Positions 1-9,195 of a stretch of DNA of 64,000 bases are shown here, piece by piece. The notes under the pieces were generated by a model. The model did no database searches, was not told the DNA's origin, and saw only the letters and a program-made list of their open reading frames with translations. How positions within the stretch are numbered: position 1 is the stretch's first letter; each line of letters starts with the position of its first letter. Location of the stretch: the NCBI RefSeq assembly GCF_018598225.1, contig NZ_JAHESF010000018.1:62001-126000 (forward strand), read 5' to 3'. Made by a program: the position numbers and the translations under genes. The DNA comes from Chryseosolibacter histidinae. Its GTDB lineage: Bacteria; Bacteroidota; Bacteroidia; Cytophagales; Cyclobacteriaceae.

Positions 1-588
1 GGAAACAAGGAAACGCTGGCACTCCACGCGTTGATGCTGTTCAGCAGCGCCAGGTTCAGGTCCAGGTTCGGGGCTTCCGGTGAGCTGATCGATTTAGAAA
101 ATCAGGATCGCACCCTGTGGAACAAAGAGCTGATAGCCCTCGGCTCCCACTACCTTCACCAATCAAGAAGCGACACTGTATCCAAGTATCATCTCGAAGC
201 CTCCATCGCGTGCCTGCATTGCATGGCCGAAAGCTTCCACACCACCCACTGGAAAACCATCGCAGCCCTCTACGCACAGTTGCTGCACGGAACGCCCAAT
301 CCCTTCATCGCGCTCAACCACGCCATTGCGTTGTATCATGCGGGAGAAAAGTCGCGTGCCTTCGAGATCCTTCACGAACTCCAGAGACATCCCTTCCTCG
401 GGCAGTACTACCTGCTCAACACAGCCCTGGGAAAATTCCACCACCTCGAAGGCAACGATGCCGCAGCCAAAGAATACCTGCTGAAAGCGCAGCGGCAGAC
501 AAACTTTGAAAAGGAGAAAGAGTTCATTCAGAAGATGATCGATGAACTCGGAGATGTTGCCGGTTGCCAGTTGCCTGTTACCAGTTGA
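1..588 (+). CDS. ECF-type RNA polymerase sigma factor with C-terminal DUF6596 helical domain, 3' end only
   Basis: The reading frame is open from the first base, so the gene begins upstream of the window and only about 195 C-terminal residues are visible. They match the alpha-helical C-terminal extension of the SigJ/ECF42-like sigma factors: an ALMLF-S-ARFRSR helix, then EQDR-like (ENQDRTLWN), an EASIACLHCMAES helix, a PNPFIALNHAIAL helix and TPR-like helices ending near EFIQKMIDE. In this family the extension follows sigma-2 and sigma-4 domains and replaces a separate anti-sigma partner in control. The last residues (GCQLPVTS) and the TGA stop are encoded by an intergenic repeat that continues beyond the gene, so the natural C-terminus may have been altered by repeat insertion. 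Neighbouring gene 719-2434 converges on it. The target regulon is unknown. Confidence 0.8.
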   Translation, partial: GNKETLALHALMLFSSARFRSRFGASGELIDLENQDRTLWNKELIALGSHYLHQSRSDTVSKYHLEASIACLHCMAESFHTTHWKTIAALYAQLLHGTPNPFIALNHAIALYHAGEKSRAFEILHELQRHPFLGQYYLLNTALGKFHHLEGNDAAAKEYLLKAQRQTNFEKEKEFIQKMIDELGDVAGCQLPVTS

Positions 589-732
589 GACTGTGCAAAA
601 TATCACGCGTGATTACCGTTTGATAGGCTGATAAAAATCCACTTCGAAGCACACTCTCCAATGCGGAAGTTTACTTCCGCCACCCGCACTAAACTGGCAA
701 CCGGTAACCAGCAACCAACTACCCAACCGGTA
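556..732. repeat. Inverted pair of CAGTTGCC-word repeats (family C)
   Basis: The left arm at 556-588 repeats the words GTTGCC and CAGTTGCC. The right arm at 692-732 is the inverted form (AACTGGCAACC, AACCAGCAACC). The arms overlap the ends of the two convergent genes and supply the TGA of the sigma gene and the TAG of the kinase gene. A second copy of the family lies at 30270-30416. Confidence 0.7.
663..680. terminator. Hairpin between convergent genes
   Basis: Perfect 8-bp inverted repeat GCGGAAGT-TT-ACTTCCGC between two convergently transcribed genes. It has no long T-tract, so activity as a bidirectional terminator is inferred from position and symmetry. Confidence 0.45.
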
Positions 733-2434
733 AACGAAACGTAAACCTGCTCCCCTTTCCCACCTCGCTTGTAACACCAATCTCTCCCTGCTGTGCTTCG
801 ATGAATTCTTTGGAGATGGCCAGTCCCAATCCCGTGCCGGAAGGTGTACCGGGTACCTGGAAGAATTTTTCGAAGATGCGGTTGAGGTACTTCTCTTCGA
901 TGCCGGGGCCGTGGTCTTCCACTGAAAAGCTGATGGCTCCATTCGAGTGGTCGCAGCTGAGTATGATGCGCTCATTTTCCGGGCTGTAGCGGATGGCGTT
1001 GGTCAGGAAGTTCACCAGCACCCAGGTGGTCTTGTCAACGTCGGCCTGGATCGGGGGCAGATCGCCTGCAGCCTGAACCTCGATAGCAACGTGTTTTCGT
1101 TCGGCGTGGAATTTCACTGCTTCAACTGCCATGGTCAGGATATCTTTCGGGTCGGCTTTTCGGATGTTCAGCCTGATGTTGCCGGTCTCCACCTGAGAAA
1201 GGTCCAGCAGCTCGTTGGTAATCTTTGACAGGCGTACGATCTCGTCTTCAAGCGTGGAGACAATGTTGCGCTGCTCGTCGTTGAGCGAGCCGATGCGGGC
1301 GTCGTTTAAAAGTCGTGAGCACATTTGCAACGAAGCGATGGGCGTTTTAAGTTCATGCGAGATGGTGGCGATAAAATTCGTCTTGGCCAGGTCCAGCTCT
1401 TTGTACGGGGTGATATTCTTCAGCAGGATCACCTGCCCGATCTTCACGGCATCCTTTTCACCCGTGGGCGTATGGCTGATGTTGATCGATTCTCTGGAGA
1501 AGTAGTTTTCCTTACCACCGACAATCGCCTTGATCAAAGTGCTTTCATGGGCGCCAGCGTTTTCGCGGATCAGGCTTCGGAACAGGTCGTTGTTCACGGC
1601 GATATCGGGGGCATAGTGATTCAGCACGTCTCTGCTGGTGAGGTGCAGCAGGCTCAATGCCTGGTCGTTGGCAAACACCACCTTGTCATGCTCATCCAGC
1701 CCGATCACCGGGTCGTTCATTCTGTTGATGATGGTCTCGATGCGTTTTTTCTCGAACAGGATCTTCGCCAGGTTGCTGTGCTCATACTCATCGAGCTTCT
1801 CCGCCATCTGGTTAAAGGCTTCAGCGAGCTCCTCAAATTCGTCCTTCCGGTCGAAGTGAAGTCGTTCTTCATAATCTTTGTTGGCGATGGACTTGATACT
1901 CCGCGTCAGCTGCATGATCGGGTTGGCGATATATCCTGGGAAGTTGATAATGAACGTAAAGGCCGCCAGCGTGCAGATCGTACCGATAATGATCAGGTAG
2001 GTAGTGGCGTCATGCGCTGTATTTTGTGTGACTTCGTTTTTGCGGATGATGGCCTGCATGTTCAGGTCCTGGATCGCCAGGCAGATGTTCCTGATCCGCA
2101 CAATGCAGCTATCGGCAATACCGGTATTTTTCAGTCTTTCAAACGCCACCCTCAGCCTGTGGGTCAGCTCCCGTTCGCCGGCTTCTGTAACATTGTCTTC
2201 CTGGCGCCTCAGGTTCGATTCTATTGCGCCCAGGGCCCTCGTGGAATCAGTGCCAAGACTGTCGCACACCTCGATGATACGTTTGGTATATTCAAGCGTT
2301 TCATAGTTATCGGTAAGGATGTTCTTCGAATCGCTGGTTAATGCCTTGAGGTAATACAACCCCATGCCGCCCACCGTAACGATCACGATGAATAGAAAGG
2401 CTACACCCAAAGCTACTTTTGTTTTGATGCTCAT
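719..2434 (-). CDS. Membrane sensor histidine kinase (HAMP-PAS-HisKA-HATPase), partner of the KdpD-like module
   Basis: 571-residue kinase. A first membrane segment lies at about residues 7-28 and a second at about 145-168. Between them is a roughly 115-residue extracytoplasmic sensor region. A HAMP linker follows at about 170-222, then a PAS domain at about 235-345. The HisKA motif ATISHELKTP carries the phosphoacceptor His360, and the ATPase domain has NAIRYS, DHGPGI and GTGLGLAI boxes. The start overlaps the end of the upstream KdpD-like gene by 4 nt (ATGA), implying translational coupling. In classical KdpD these two parts form one protein with four membrane helices; here the kinase half has only two and a real periplasmic domain. 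The response regulator is probably the divergent NtrC-type gene at 3905. The stop codon sits inside a family C repeat. Confidence 0.9.
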   Translation of the reverse strand: MSIKTKVALGVAFLFIVIVTVGGMGLYYLKALTSDSKNILTDNYETLEYTKRIIEVCDSLGTDSTRALGAIESNLRRQEDNVTEAGERELTHRLRVAFERLKNTGIADSCIVRIRNICLAIQDLNMQAIIRKNEVTQNTAHDATTYLIIIGTICTLAAFTFIINFPGYIANPIMQLTRSIKSIANKDYEERLHFDRKDEFEELAEAFNQMAEKLDEYEHSNLAKILFEKKRIETIINRMNDPVIGLDEHDKVVFANDQALSLLHLTSRDVLNHYAPDIAVNNDLFRSLIRENAGAHESTLIKAIVGGKENYFSRESINISHTPTGEKDAVKIGQVILLKNITPYKELDLAKTNFIATISHELKTPIASLQMCSRLLNDARIGSLNDEQRNIVSTLEDEIVRLSKITNELLDLSQVETGNIRLNIRKADPKDILTMAVEAVKFHAERKHVAIEVQAAGDLPPIQADVDKTTWVLVNFLTNAIRYSPENERIILSCDHSNGAISFSVEDHGPGIEEKYLNRIFEKFFQVPGTPSGTGLGLAISKEFIEAQQGEIGVTSEVGKGSRFTFRLPVG

Positions 2435-3555
2435 GATAGTATCACTAAATCAATATCTGAATCCGAAAGCCTGTTCAGCAACTGGTTAAAAACGTTGGTC
2501 TTCAGGATCACCTGCCATAATGTTAAATGCGGTTTCCCGATGCAGACCGTGGTGATCTCCTTCTCTTCGGCTACCTTGGCGATCGTTGATGGAATGCTGT
2601 TGCTTTTGACCTGGATCACTTCTGCCCCCAGTTCCGTGGCCGTCTTGAAGTTGTTGATCAGGTGCCGCTGCACCGATAATTTGATCCGGTCCGAATTTTC
2701 ACGTCCGGTCTGCACGTACAGCACATACCACTTCGAGTTATAATATCCCGCGAGCCGCGCCGTTTTGCGGATGATCTTCCTGGCAGTTTCATGGTTGCTG
2801 CTAATGCAGGCAAGGAACCGTTCGTGGCGCAGTTTAGTGTTGACAGTCACTTCGGTGTCAACCTTCCGCTCCACCTGCGACGCAACTTCTTTCAGCGCCA
2901 GCTCGCGCAGCTGAAGGATCTTTTCGGACTGAAAGAAATTCCTGAGGGCGATCTCGATCTTGGAAGCATGATAGATCTTTCCTTCCCGGAGGCGGGTGAT
3001 CAGCTCATCGGCGGTCAGGTCTATATTCACCACTTCATCAGCCAGCTGCAGCACACGGTCAGGCACCCGTTCCCGCACTTCGATGCCCGTGATCAGCCGA
3101 ACTTCTTCATTGAGGCTTTCAATGTGCTGGATGTTGACAGCGCTGATCACATTGATACCGGCGTCGAGGATCTCCAGCACATCCTGCCATCGCTTCTCGT
3201 TCTTGCTTCCTTCAATGTTGGTATGGGCAAGCTCATCGACGATCACAACTTCCGGGTGTACGTTCACGATCGCCTGCAGGTCCATCTCCTCCAGCTCCTT
3301 GCCTTTGTAAAAGACTTTCCTTCGCGGGATCACGGGCAGGCCTTCGATCAGGTCGTGCGTTTCTTTCCGGTTGTGTGTTTCAATGAACCCGATCTTCACG
3401 TCTACACCATTCTTCAAAAGACTGTGCGCTTCCAGCAGCATACGATACGTTTTTCCAACGCCGGCGCTCATTCCGATGTAGATCTTGAACTTCCCCCGTT
3501 TCGACCTGCGGATCAGGTTGAGGAAATACGCCACTGATTTTTGTCTATCTTCCAT
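2431..3555 (-). CDS. kdpD: KdpD-like N-terminal sensor module (KdpD domain + USP domain) without kinase
   Basis: The ATG at 3555 gives 374 residues; an in-frame start 27 nt upstream is possible but less like the family. The N-terminal half is the KdpD osmosensing domain, with a Walker A-like GMSAGVGK at residues 28-35 and a Walker B-like EVVIVDELAH near 102-111. The C-terminal half from about residue 245 is a universal-stress-protein-like domain (RFLACISSNHETARKIIRKT). No membrane helices, HisKA or ATPase domain follow. This corresponds to the cytoplasmic N-terminal half of canonical KdpD, which tunes kinase/phosphatase balance and binds nucleotide in the family. It is presumably a soluble partner of the kinase encoded next in the operon. 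A separate KdpD-N gene upstream of a HAMP kinase is an alternative architecture known in some Bacteroidota. Confidence 0.88.
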   Translation of the reverse strand: MEDRQKSVAYFLNLIRRSKRGKFKIYIGMSAGVGKTYRMLLEAHSLLKNGVDVKIGFIETHNRKETHDLIEGLPVIPRRKVFYKGKELEEMDLQAIVNVHPEVVIVDELAHTNIEGSKNEKRWQDVLEILDAGINVISAVNIQHIESLNEEVRLITGIEVRERVPDRVLQLADEVVNIDLTADELITRLREGKIYHASKIEIALRNFFQSEKILQLRELALKEVASQVERKVDTEVTVNTKLRHERFLACISSNHETARKIIRKTARLAGYYNSKWYVLYVQTGRENSDRIKLSVQRHLINNFKTATELGAEVIQVKSNSIPSTIAKVAEEKEITTVCIGKPHLTLWQVILKTNVFNQLLNRLSDSDIDLVILS

Positions 3556-3904
3556 CGAACAGTTTTGAGCAGTACGTCTCAATGCTCTTTTCGAACATCT
3601 CCGGTCTTGTTTCAGGCTGACATCTTCGCTTTAAAATTACGAAAAAGGCCTTTTCACCTTCTATAAAAAGTAGGCAGTAGGCAAAAGCAATAGGCAGCAA
3701 CCGCGGTGCCGAAGCGCCTAACTTATTAAATCATAGCCCCTTAGCAAAAGCACTCGTCAGCAGACCCTGCGGAATCTGCATGGTACCATTCCGAAACGAA
3801 AGGTTTTTTAGCAACGATCGATGAGATCCAGGTGAGAAATCTCCATGGTATGAATGTTGCCCATGACGCATTCGATTTTTGATTAACTTTACCGCGATTA
3901 CCGC
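3556..3904. other. Divergent intergenic region with AGTAGGCA-word repeat
   Basis: About 350 bp separating the minus-strand kdpD-like operon from the plus-strand regulator; promoters for both must lie here, but I could not assign them firmly. A short repeat of the words GTAGGCA, AATAGGCA and AGCAA occupies 3670-3702 (family I). No gene is supported: a long antisense frame across 3731-4606 is a shadow of the regulator gene. Confidence 0.5.
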
Positions 3905-5224
3905 ATGATAAATATCCTGATCATTGATGACGAAGAGAACCTTCGGAAGCTGCTGTCGCGGGTTGTTGAGCTGGAAGGTTATCATGTTTTGCAGGCCGGG
4001 TCGGTGAGGGATGGATGGAGGATCCTGAATAAAGAATCCATCCAGGTGGTGATCTCCGATGTCAGGCTTCCTGACGGCAACGGCGTTGCGCTCACCCAGA
4101 AGATCAAGAAGGAATTCCCATCTGTTGAGGTCATCGTACTTACCGCTTATGGCACCATTGAAGACGGCGTGAAGGCCATGAAGAACGGTGCTTTCGATTA
4201 CCTGACAAAAGGCGATCACCAGGAGAAGATCATACCCCTGCTCAGCAAAGCGTCGGAGAAGGCCGTGCTTCAGCAAAAGGTGTCTATGCTCGAATCGAGG
4301 CTGCAAGAAAAATTCGGCTTCGACAATATTCTGGGCAAAAGTCCCATCATCCTCCAATGCATCGACCTGGCGCGAAAGGTCTCCGGTACAGCCACCAACG
4401 TGCTGCTGCTGGGAGAGACCGGAACAGGAAAGGAAGTTTTCGCGCAGGCGATCCACTACGAGAGTCCGAGAAAAACAAAATCGTTTGTAGCGCTCAACTG
4501 CAGCGCTTTTCCGAGAGACCTCCTCGAAAGTGAGTTGTTCGGCCACGCGGAAGGTGCTTTTACGGGCGCCACAAAATCCAAACGGGGATACATCGAAGAA
4601 GCGCATGAAGGCACGTTGTTCCTGGATGAGATCGGCGAGATGAACATCGACCTCCAGGCCAAGCTGCTGCGGGTGCTGGAGACCGGAGAATTCTACCGCG
4701 TGGGTGAAAGTAAATCGCGAAAAGTAAATGTGCGGTTCATTGCCGCCACCAACCGGAACCTGGAAAAAGATTCAGACGCGGGCGCTTTCAGGAAAGACCT
4801 GTTCTACAGGCTATCGGTCTTCACGATTATGCTGCCTCCGCTCCGTGAGCGCGCAGAAGATATCGGGATGCTCGCCGATTATTTCATCCGGCAATATTCT
4901 TTGAAATCCAACAAACGCGACCTCACGGCCACCCCGGAGTTCATCAAAACGCTGAAACAACATTTATGGAAAGGTAATATCCGCGAGCTGAAGAACGTGA
5001 TCGAACGAAGCGTGATCCTCGCGGAAGAAGAATTATCGCCTGCCCTGCTGCCCGCCGATTTTCTGGTCGATACCGATGCGAACGCGCTGGATCTTGCCTC
5101 TATGGAAAAACAGCATATCAGGAAAGTGCTCAATCATACAGGAGGTAATAAAACGCAGGCAGCGAAACTGCTGGAGATCGGTCTTACCACGTTGTATCAG
5201 AAGATCAAGGATTATAATCTCTGA
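3905..5224 (+). CDS. NtrC-family sigma-54-dependent response regulator
   Basis: 439 residues with three domains. The receiver at 1-120 has acidic residues D8/D9, phosphoacceptor Asp52 in ISDVRLPDG and Thr80/Lys102-type switch residues. The AAA+ sigma-54 activation domain at about 138-375 has Walker A GETGTGKE at 170-177 and the sigma-54-contacting GAFTGA loop at 217-222. A Fis-type helix-turn-helix lies at the C-terminus (GGNKTQAAKLLEIGLTTLYQKI). It is transcribed divergently from the kdpD-like/kinase operon and lies next to kdpCBAF. In most bacteria kdp is controlled by the OmpR-type KdpE, so an NtrC-type regulator implies sigma-54 control. A matching -24/-12 sequence does occur ahead of the kdp operon at 11502-11515. 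Pairing with the adjacent kinase is inferred from position. Confidence 0.92.
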   Translation: MINILIIDDEENLRKLLSRVVELEGYHVLQAGSVRDGWRILNKESIQVVISDVRLPDGNGVALTQKIKKEFPSVEVIVLTAYGTIEDGVKAMKNGAFDYLTKGDHQEKIIPLLSKASEKAVLQQKVSMLESRLQEKFGFDNILGKSPIILQCIDLARKVSGTATNVLLLGETGTGKEVFAQAIHYESPRKTKSFVALNCSAFPRDLLESELFGHAEGAFTGATKSKRGYIEEAHEGTLFLDEIGEMNIDLQAKLLRVLETGEFYRVGESKSRKVNVRFIAATNRNLEKDSDAGAFRKDLFYRLSVFTIMLPPLRERAEDIGMLADYFIRQYSLKSNKRDLTATPEFIKTLKQHLWKGNIRELKNVIERSVILAEEELSPALLPADFLVDTDANALDLASMEKQHIRKVLNHTGGNKTQAAKLLEIGLTTLYQKIKDYNL

Positions 5225-5231
5225 GACGGAG

Positions 5232-5269
5232 AGTCCACGGTCCACGGTCGACAGTCCACGGCCGTCAAC
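5232..5269. repeat. GTCCACGGTC-word repeat (family A)
   Basis: Three tandem imperfect copies of the word GTCCACGG with an embedded GGTCGAC, just 3' of the regulator gene. Family A recurs at 26749, 26918, 27931, 28031, 50954, 53308 and 53411. Confidence 0.7.
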
Positions 5270-5283
5270 CCTTTCTACGAACA

Positions 5284-5333
5284 GTCGTCGGACCACTGAC
5301 AGCGCGCATGCCACTGCGCAGTGGTCTGACGAC
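5284..5333. terminator. 50-nt hairpin element (family E), likely bidirectional terminator
   Basis: Left arm GTCGTCGGACCACTG at 5284-5298 pairs with CAGTGGTCTGACGAC at 5319-5333. This is a 15-bp stem with one G:T-type mismatch and a 20-nt GC-rich loop. It lies between two convergent genes. An element with the same arms and the same loop length occurs at 46036-46085. Confidence 0.6.
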
Positions 5334-5341
5334 TATCAGCC

Positions 5342-6424
5342 TCAAAAACTCACCGCCAGTGACGTTGCAACGAACGTATTGTTTTTAGAACTTCCTGTGC
5401 CTTCCACAAAGACCTCATCCTTACTGCTAAAACTCCTCACCTCAACTCTCCAAAGCGCGTTAGGTGATATCTGGTAATCGAAATTAGCAGAGACACCGAT
5501 AGTTCTGAATCCGTTGGGCGTACAGGTCGGAATGATCACACCGTTCTTATCATCATAGTACTCTCCACGCACTGCAACGGCTACCTTATCGCTTACCTTA
5601 TACCGGGCGATCATTATCGGACTATACCATGCGTTGGTGGCGCTGCTTTCGGGACCCTTCTCTTCAACGCCATAGTCGAATCCAACGATGAGGCCAAACG
5701 CGTCGGAGATCCGGAACATGCCATAGAAGTTGTGAAAGTAACGCATCTGCCTTGCACTGTCAGCTTTATCAGTGCCGATGAACGAGCTGCCGTTCAGCGT
5801 TACCTTATCGGAAGGTTTGAAAGTGATCTGCGTACCGAACGATAGAAGTGAATTTCCTTCCACCCGCTGAATGCGCTGCCAGCCATTGAGCACCAACCCG
5901 GACAGGAACCATTTTCCATTGTCAGTTGTGTAAGAGACCTTGGCACCGGCTTCATAATACGGTGTGTTATCCGCCAGGATGCTCCTGGTCAGATTCCAGC
6001 AATCCTTGCCGACAGCACTTTCAAAGCCGATGTGCGAGCCAAAGATCCCGGCATCTACCCAGAGATTTTTCGTGGACGATAGTTTCACACCAGCGTTGGC
6101 TTCGAAAACATTTTTCAGTACACCAGGTTCAGCTACAAGATTCGCGTTGGCGTAAGTGCCCGCCATCAAGGCAAGGTTCGCTCTGACATTATCCGTGTTG
6201 TAAGAGCCCCTGACAAAACCTAGGTTCAGGTTGACCTCATTGTGCCGGTTGTAAGAATACACAAAACCAGGTCGTGTATTGTTCTCCGGTTTGTTGAAAT
6301 CATAAACGTAATAAGTTTCAAGGTATCCGTTCACTGAAAACGGTGAAGGCTTCTGATCGTCCTGTGAAAAACAAAAAGTGGTAAAGGTTAAGGTAATCAG
6401 AAGTGTTAGATGTATTTTTTTCAT
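5342..6424 (-). CDS. Outer-membrane beta-barrel porin (OmpL-like, beta-barrel porin-2 type)
   Basis: 360 residues beginning with a signal peptide (MKKIHLTLLITLTFTTFCFSQ). The rest is alternating beta strands rich in aromatic girdle residues (NGYLETYYVYDFN, YEAGAKVSYTTDNGKWFLSGLVLNGW) and ends in aromatic Phe, typical of a Bacteroidota outer-membrane porin. It lies 118 bp downstream of kdpC in the same orientation. It is therefore probably an outer-membrane route for potassium or other small cations feeding the Kdp ATPase; this role is inferred from position only. The gap to kdpC contains an inverted repeat, so it may also be expressed independently. Confidence 0.8.
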   Translation of the reverse strand: MKKIHLTLLITLTFTTFCFSQDDQKPSPFSVNGYLETYYVYDFNKPENNTRPGFVYSYNRHNEVNLNLGFVRGSYNTDNVRANLALMAGTYANANLVAEPGVLKNVFEANAGVKLSSTKNLWVDAGIFGSHIGFESAVGKDCWNLTRSILADNTPYYEAGAKVSYTTDNGKWFLSGLVLNGWQRIQRVEGNSLLSFGTQITFKPSDKVTLNGSSFIGTDKADSARQMRYFHNFYGMFRISDAFGLIVGFDYGVEEKGPESSATNAWYSPIMIARYKVSDKVAVAVRGEYYDDKNGVIIPTCTPNGFRTIGVSANFDYQISPNALWRVEVRSFSSKDEVFVEGTGSSKNNTFVATSLAVSF

Positions 6425-6444
6425 ACTTGGTTTGAGGCCGGAGT

Positions 6445-6536
6445 GCAGAATTTAGAATATAGAATCTAGTATTTAGAACGTTTAGTATTATGGCGTACAT
6501 TCTAAATTCTAACTCCTAAATTCTATATTCTATTTT
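6445..6536. repeat. AT-rich TTTAGAAT-word inverted repeat (family G)
   Basis: 6445-6479 repeats AGAATTTAGAAT and TAGAAT words; 6499-6536 is the inverted form (ATTCTAAATTCT). It lies between kdpC and the porin gene and could form a long imperfect hairpin that attenuates readthrough. Confidence 0.65.
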
Positions 6537-6542
6537 CAAAAA

Positions 6543-7106
6543 TCATTTCAATTCATCTAATGCAACATTGAGTTTCAGCACATGTACTGTGGAAGGGCCG
6601 AATAATCCGAGATACGGTCCTTCGGTGTGCTCATCGACCAGCGCCTGAAGTTTGTCTGCGCTGATATTGCGCACCCTGGCAATTCTTGCGATCTGGATCT
6701 TTGCCGCTTCTGGTGAGATATGCGGATCCAAACCACTGCCGGATGCCGTGACAAGGTCGGCAGGGATCTGCGCTTTGGTAACACCAGGATTGTGTACCAG
6801 GAACGTCTCGATGCGGGCCTGCACGGTGGCAAGATATTCAGCGTTGGAAGGCCCCTTGTTGCTGCCCGCCGATCCCGCAGCATTGTAGTCTACAGCGGAA
6901 GGCCTGCCCCAGAAGTATTTGTCTTCCGTGAACTTCTGCCCTATCCTTTCATAACCGACAACCTTTCCGTTGACGATGATCGTTTCGCCCTTTCCTCCAC
7001 CCGGCGCCGCCTTGCTGACGATCGATATGAGCAAGGGGTACAACACTGCAAGAATGAGCACCAGCACCAGGGTGAGCTTGATGGATATTTTAAGATTCTT
7101 TTTCAT
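6543..7106 (-). CDS. kdpC: Potassium-transporting ATPase subunit C
   Basis: 187 residues. A single N-terminal membrane helix (about 8-30, KLTLVLVLILAVLYPLLISIV) is followed by the conserved KdpC ectodomain, with GYERIGQKF, FWGRPSA, NYNAAGSAGSNKGPSN-like and GSGLDPHISPEAA signatures. KdpC stabilises the KdpFABC complex and promotes ATP binding by KdpB. The gene follows kdpB by 19 nt in the same operon and is full length for the family. Confidence 0.97.
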   Translation of the reverse strand: MKKNLKISIKLTLVLVLILAVLYPLLISIVSKAAPGGGKGETIIVNGKVVGYERIGQKFTEDKYFWGRPSAVDYNAAGSAGSNKGPSNAEYLATVQARIETFLVHNPGVTKAQIPADLVTASGSGLDPHISPEAAKIQIARIARVRNISADKLQALVDEHTEGPYLGLFGPSTVHVLKLNVALDELK

Positions 7107-7125
7107 ATTCGTTTCTTTGATACTT

Positions 7126-9195
7126 TCAAATGAATAAACCCAGCAGCATGTCGATCAGCTTGATGCCGATAAAGGGTGCGATGATACCACCCAGGCCATA
7201 GATGAAAAGGTTTCTCCTGAGCAGGGCCGAGGCCCCGATCGGTTTATACGCCACGCCGCGCAACGCCAGTGGTATCAGCACCGGGATGATAATGGCGTTG
7301 AAGATGATAGCTGCAAGAATGGCCGACTCAGGGGTCTTCAGGTCCATGATATTCAGTGCCTGCAGCGCAGGAATGGAAGAGATGAAAAGCGCCGGCACAA
7401 TGGCGAAGTATTTGGCCACGTCGTTGGCGATGGAGAACGTAGTGATCGTTCCGCGCGTGATCAGCAATTGCTTGCCGATCTCAACCACTTCAATGAGCTT
7501 GGTGGGATCGCTGTCGAGGTCAACCATGTTGGCGGCTTCCTTCGCTGCCTGCGTTCCGCTATTCATGGCCACCCCTACGTCGGCCTGGGCCAGCGCGGGC
7601 GCATCGTTGGTACCGTCGCCCATCATGGCCACAAGCTTGCCACTGGCCTGCTCCTGTTTGATGTAGTTCATCTTGTCTTCAGGTTTGGCTTCAGCGATAA
7701 AATCGTCCACACCTGCTCTTTCGGCAATGTATTTTGCCGTGAGCGGATTGTCGCCGGTAACCATAACGGTCTTCACGCCCATCTTGCGAAGCCTTTCGAA
7801 ACGTTCGGTGATGCCAGGTTTGATAATATCCTGCAGCTCGATGGCACCCAAAGCCTTGTTGTTCTCGGCAACCACCAGGGGCGTTCCTCCATTGGCGGAG
7901 ATCTTTTCAACGATCGCCTTAAGATCGGCCGGGAAAGGATTCCCATTTTTTTCAACGATAGCCCTGATGGCATCATAAGCGCCTTTGCGGATGATCCTGC
8001 CATCGAGATCAATGCCCGAGGTCCTGGTATCGGCAGAGAACTTGATGATCCTCGAATTCGGCAGACCATACGTAAAGTCTGACTGGCTGCCAATGGTAAC
8101 GGGGTGCCGGTATCCTTTTACTGCCGCGAGCTCAACGATGGATTTTCCTTCGGGGGTTTCATCCGATAATGAAGCAATGGTGGCGCTTTCGATCAGGCTG
8201 TCAACATCAGCACCGTTGGCCGGATGAAATTGCGTGGCCTTCCTGTTACCGATCGTGATGGTTCCGGTCTTGTCCAGCAATAAAACATCAACATCTCCGG
8301 CGGTCTCCACAGACTTGCCGCTTTTCGCGATCACATTCGCGCCCAACGCCCTGTCCATACCCGCAATGCCGATGGCCGACAACAGGCCGCCGATGGTGGT
8401 GGGGATCAGGCACACAAAAAGTGAAATGAAGGCCGCAATGGTGATCGCCGTGCCTGCGTAGTCGGCATAAGGCTTCAACGACACACATACAATAGTAAAG
8501 ATCATGGTGAAGGCCGCCAGCAAAATTGTGAGCGCGATCTCATTCGGGGTCTTCTGACGGCTTGCGCCTTCCACGAGCGCGATCATCTTATCGAGGAAGG
8601 TCTCTCCCTGCGAGGTGGTGACGCGTACCACGATCCGGTCCGAAAGCACTTTCGTTCCACCCGTCACAGATGACTTGTCACCACCAGCCTCACGAATCAC
8701 CGGAGCCGATTCACCTGTAATAGCCGATTCGTCGACGGTAGCGATGCCCTCGATGATCTCCCCATCCATGGGAATGGTATCACCCGCCTCGCATATGAAT
8801 ACGTCACCTTTTTTCAATTGAGATGACGGCACGCTATGCACGCGGTTTGAATTTTCCGAAAACACCTTAGCTTGTGTGGTCTCCCGGGTTTTACGCAGAC
8901 TCTCGGCCTGTGCCTTACCCCTTGCTTCGGCCAGTCCTTCCGCAAAGTTGGCGAAGAGCAGGGTGATCAGCAGGATGACGAACACCGTTACGTTGTACCA
9001 CAATGCGCCCTGCGTTGCATCACCCGTGAAGAGCTGATTCAGCACCACGAGCAACATTACGAGCGTGCCCAGCTCAACCGTGAACATCACCGGGTTCTTC
9101 ACCATCAGCCTCGGGTTCAGCTTGACGAACGACTGCCTGACGGCCGCGTTTACCAGTGCGGGTTCGAATAGTTTTATTTGACGTTTTCTTGTCAT
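7126..9195 (-). CDS. kdpB: Potassium-transporting P-type ATPase subunit B
   Basis: 689 residues, normal length for the type IA P-type ATPase that powers high-affinity K+ import. The phosphorylated Asp308 lies in [10 protein letters not shown]. The actuator TGES motif is at 160-163; the equivalent serine is the inhibitory phosphorylation site in E. coli. The hinge motif [12 protein letters not shown] is present. Membrane helices surround [19 protein letters not shown]. It overlaps kdpA by 4 nt and is followed by kdpC. All catalytic signatures are intact. Confidence 0.98.
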   Translation of the reverse strand: MTRKRQIKLFEPALVNAAVRQSFVKLNPRLMVKNPVMFTVELGTLVMLLVVLNQLFTGDATQGALWYNVTVFVILLITLLFANFAEGLAEARGKAQAESLRKTRETTQAKVFSENSNRVHSVPSSQLKKGDVFICEAGDTIPMDGEIIEGIATVDESAITGESAPVIREAGGDKSSVTGGTKVLSDRIVVRVTTSQGETFLDKMIALVEGASRQKTPNEIALTILLAAFTMIFTIVCVSLKPYADYAGTAITIAAFISLFVCLIPTTIGGLLSAIGIAGMDRALGANVIAKSGKSVETAGDVDVLLLDKTGTITIGNRKATQFHPANGADVDSLIESATIASLSDETPEGKSIVELAAVKGYRHPVTIGSQSDFTYGLPNSRIIKFSADTRTSGIDLDGRIIRKGAYDAIRAIVEKNGNPFPADLKAIVEKISANGGTPLVVAENNKALGAIELQDIIKPGITERFERLRKMGVKTVMVTGDNPLTAKYIAERAGVDDFIAEAKPEDKMNYIKQEQASGKLVAMMGDGTNDAPALAQADVGVAMNSGTQAAKEAANMVDLDSDPTKLIEVVEIGKQLLITRGTITTFSIANDVAKYFAIVPALFISSIPALQALNIMDLKTPESAILAAIIFNAIIIPVLIPLALRGVAYKPIGASALLRRNLFIYGLGGIIAPFIGIKLIDMLLGLFI

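Noticed and set aside
1325-2341. Long plus-strand frame antisense to the sensor kinase
   Set aside because: The opposite strand encodes intact HAMP, PAS and HisKA domains; the antisense frame is a compositional shadow.
3731-4606. Long minus-strand frame across the NtrC-type regulator
   Set aside because: It is antisense to a gene with complete catalytic motifs; it lacks any recognisable domain.
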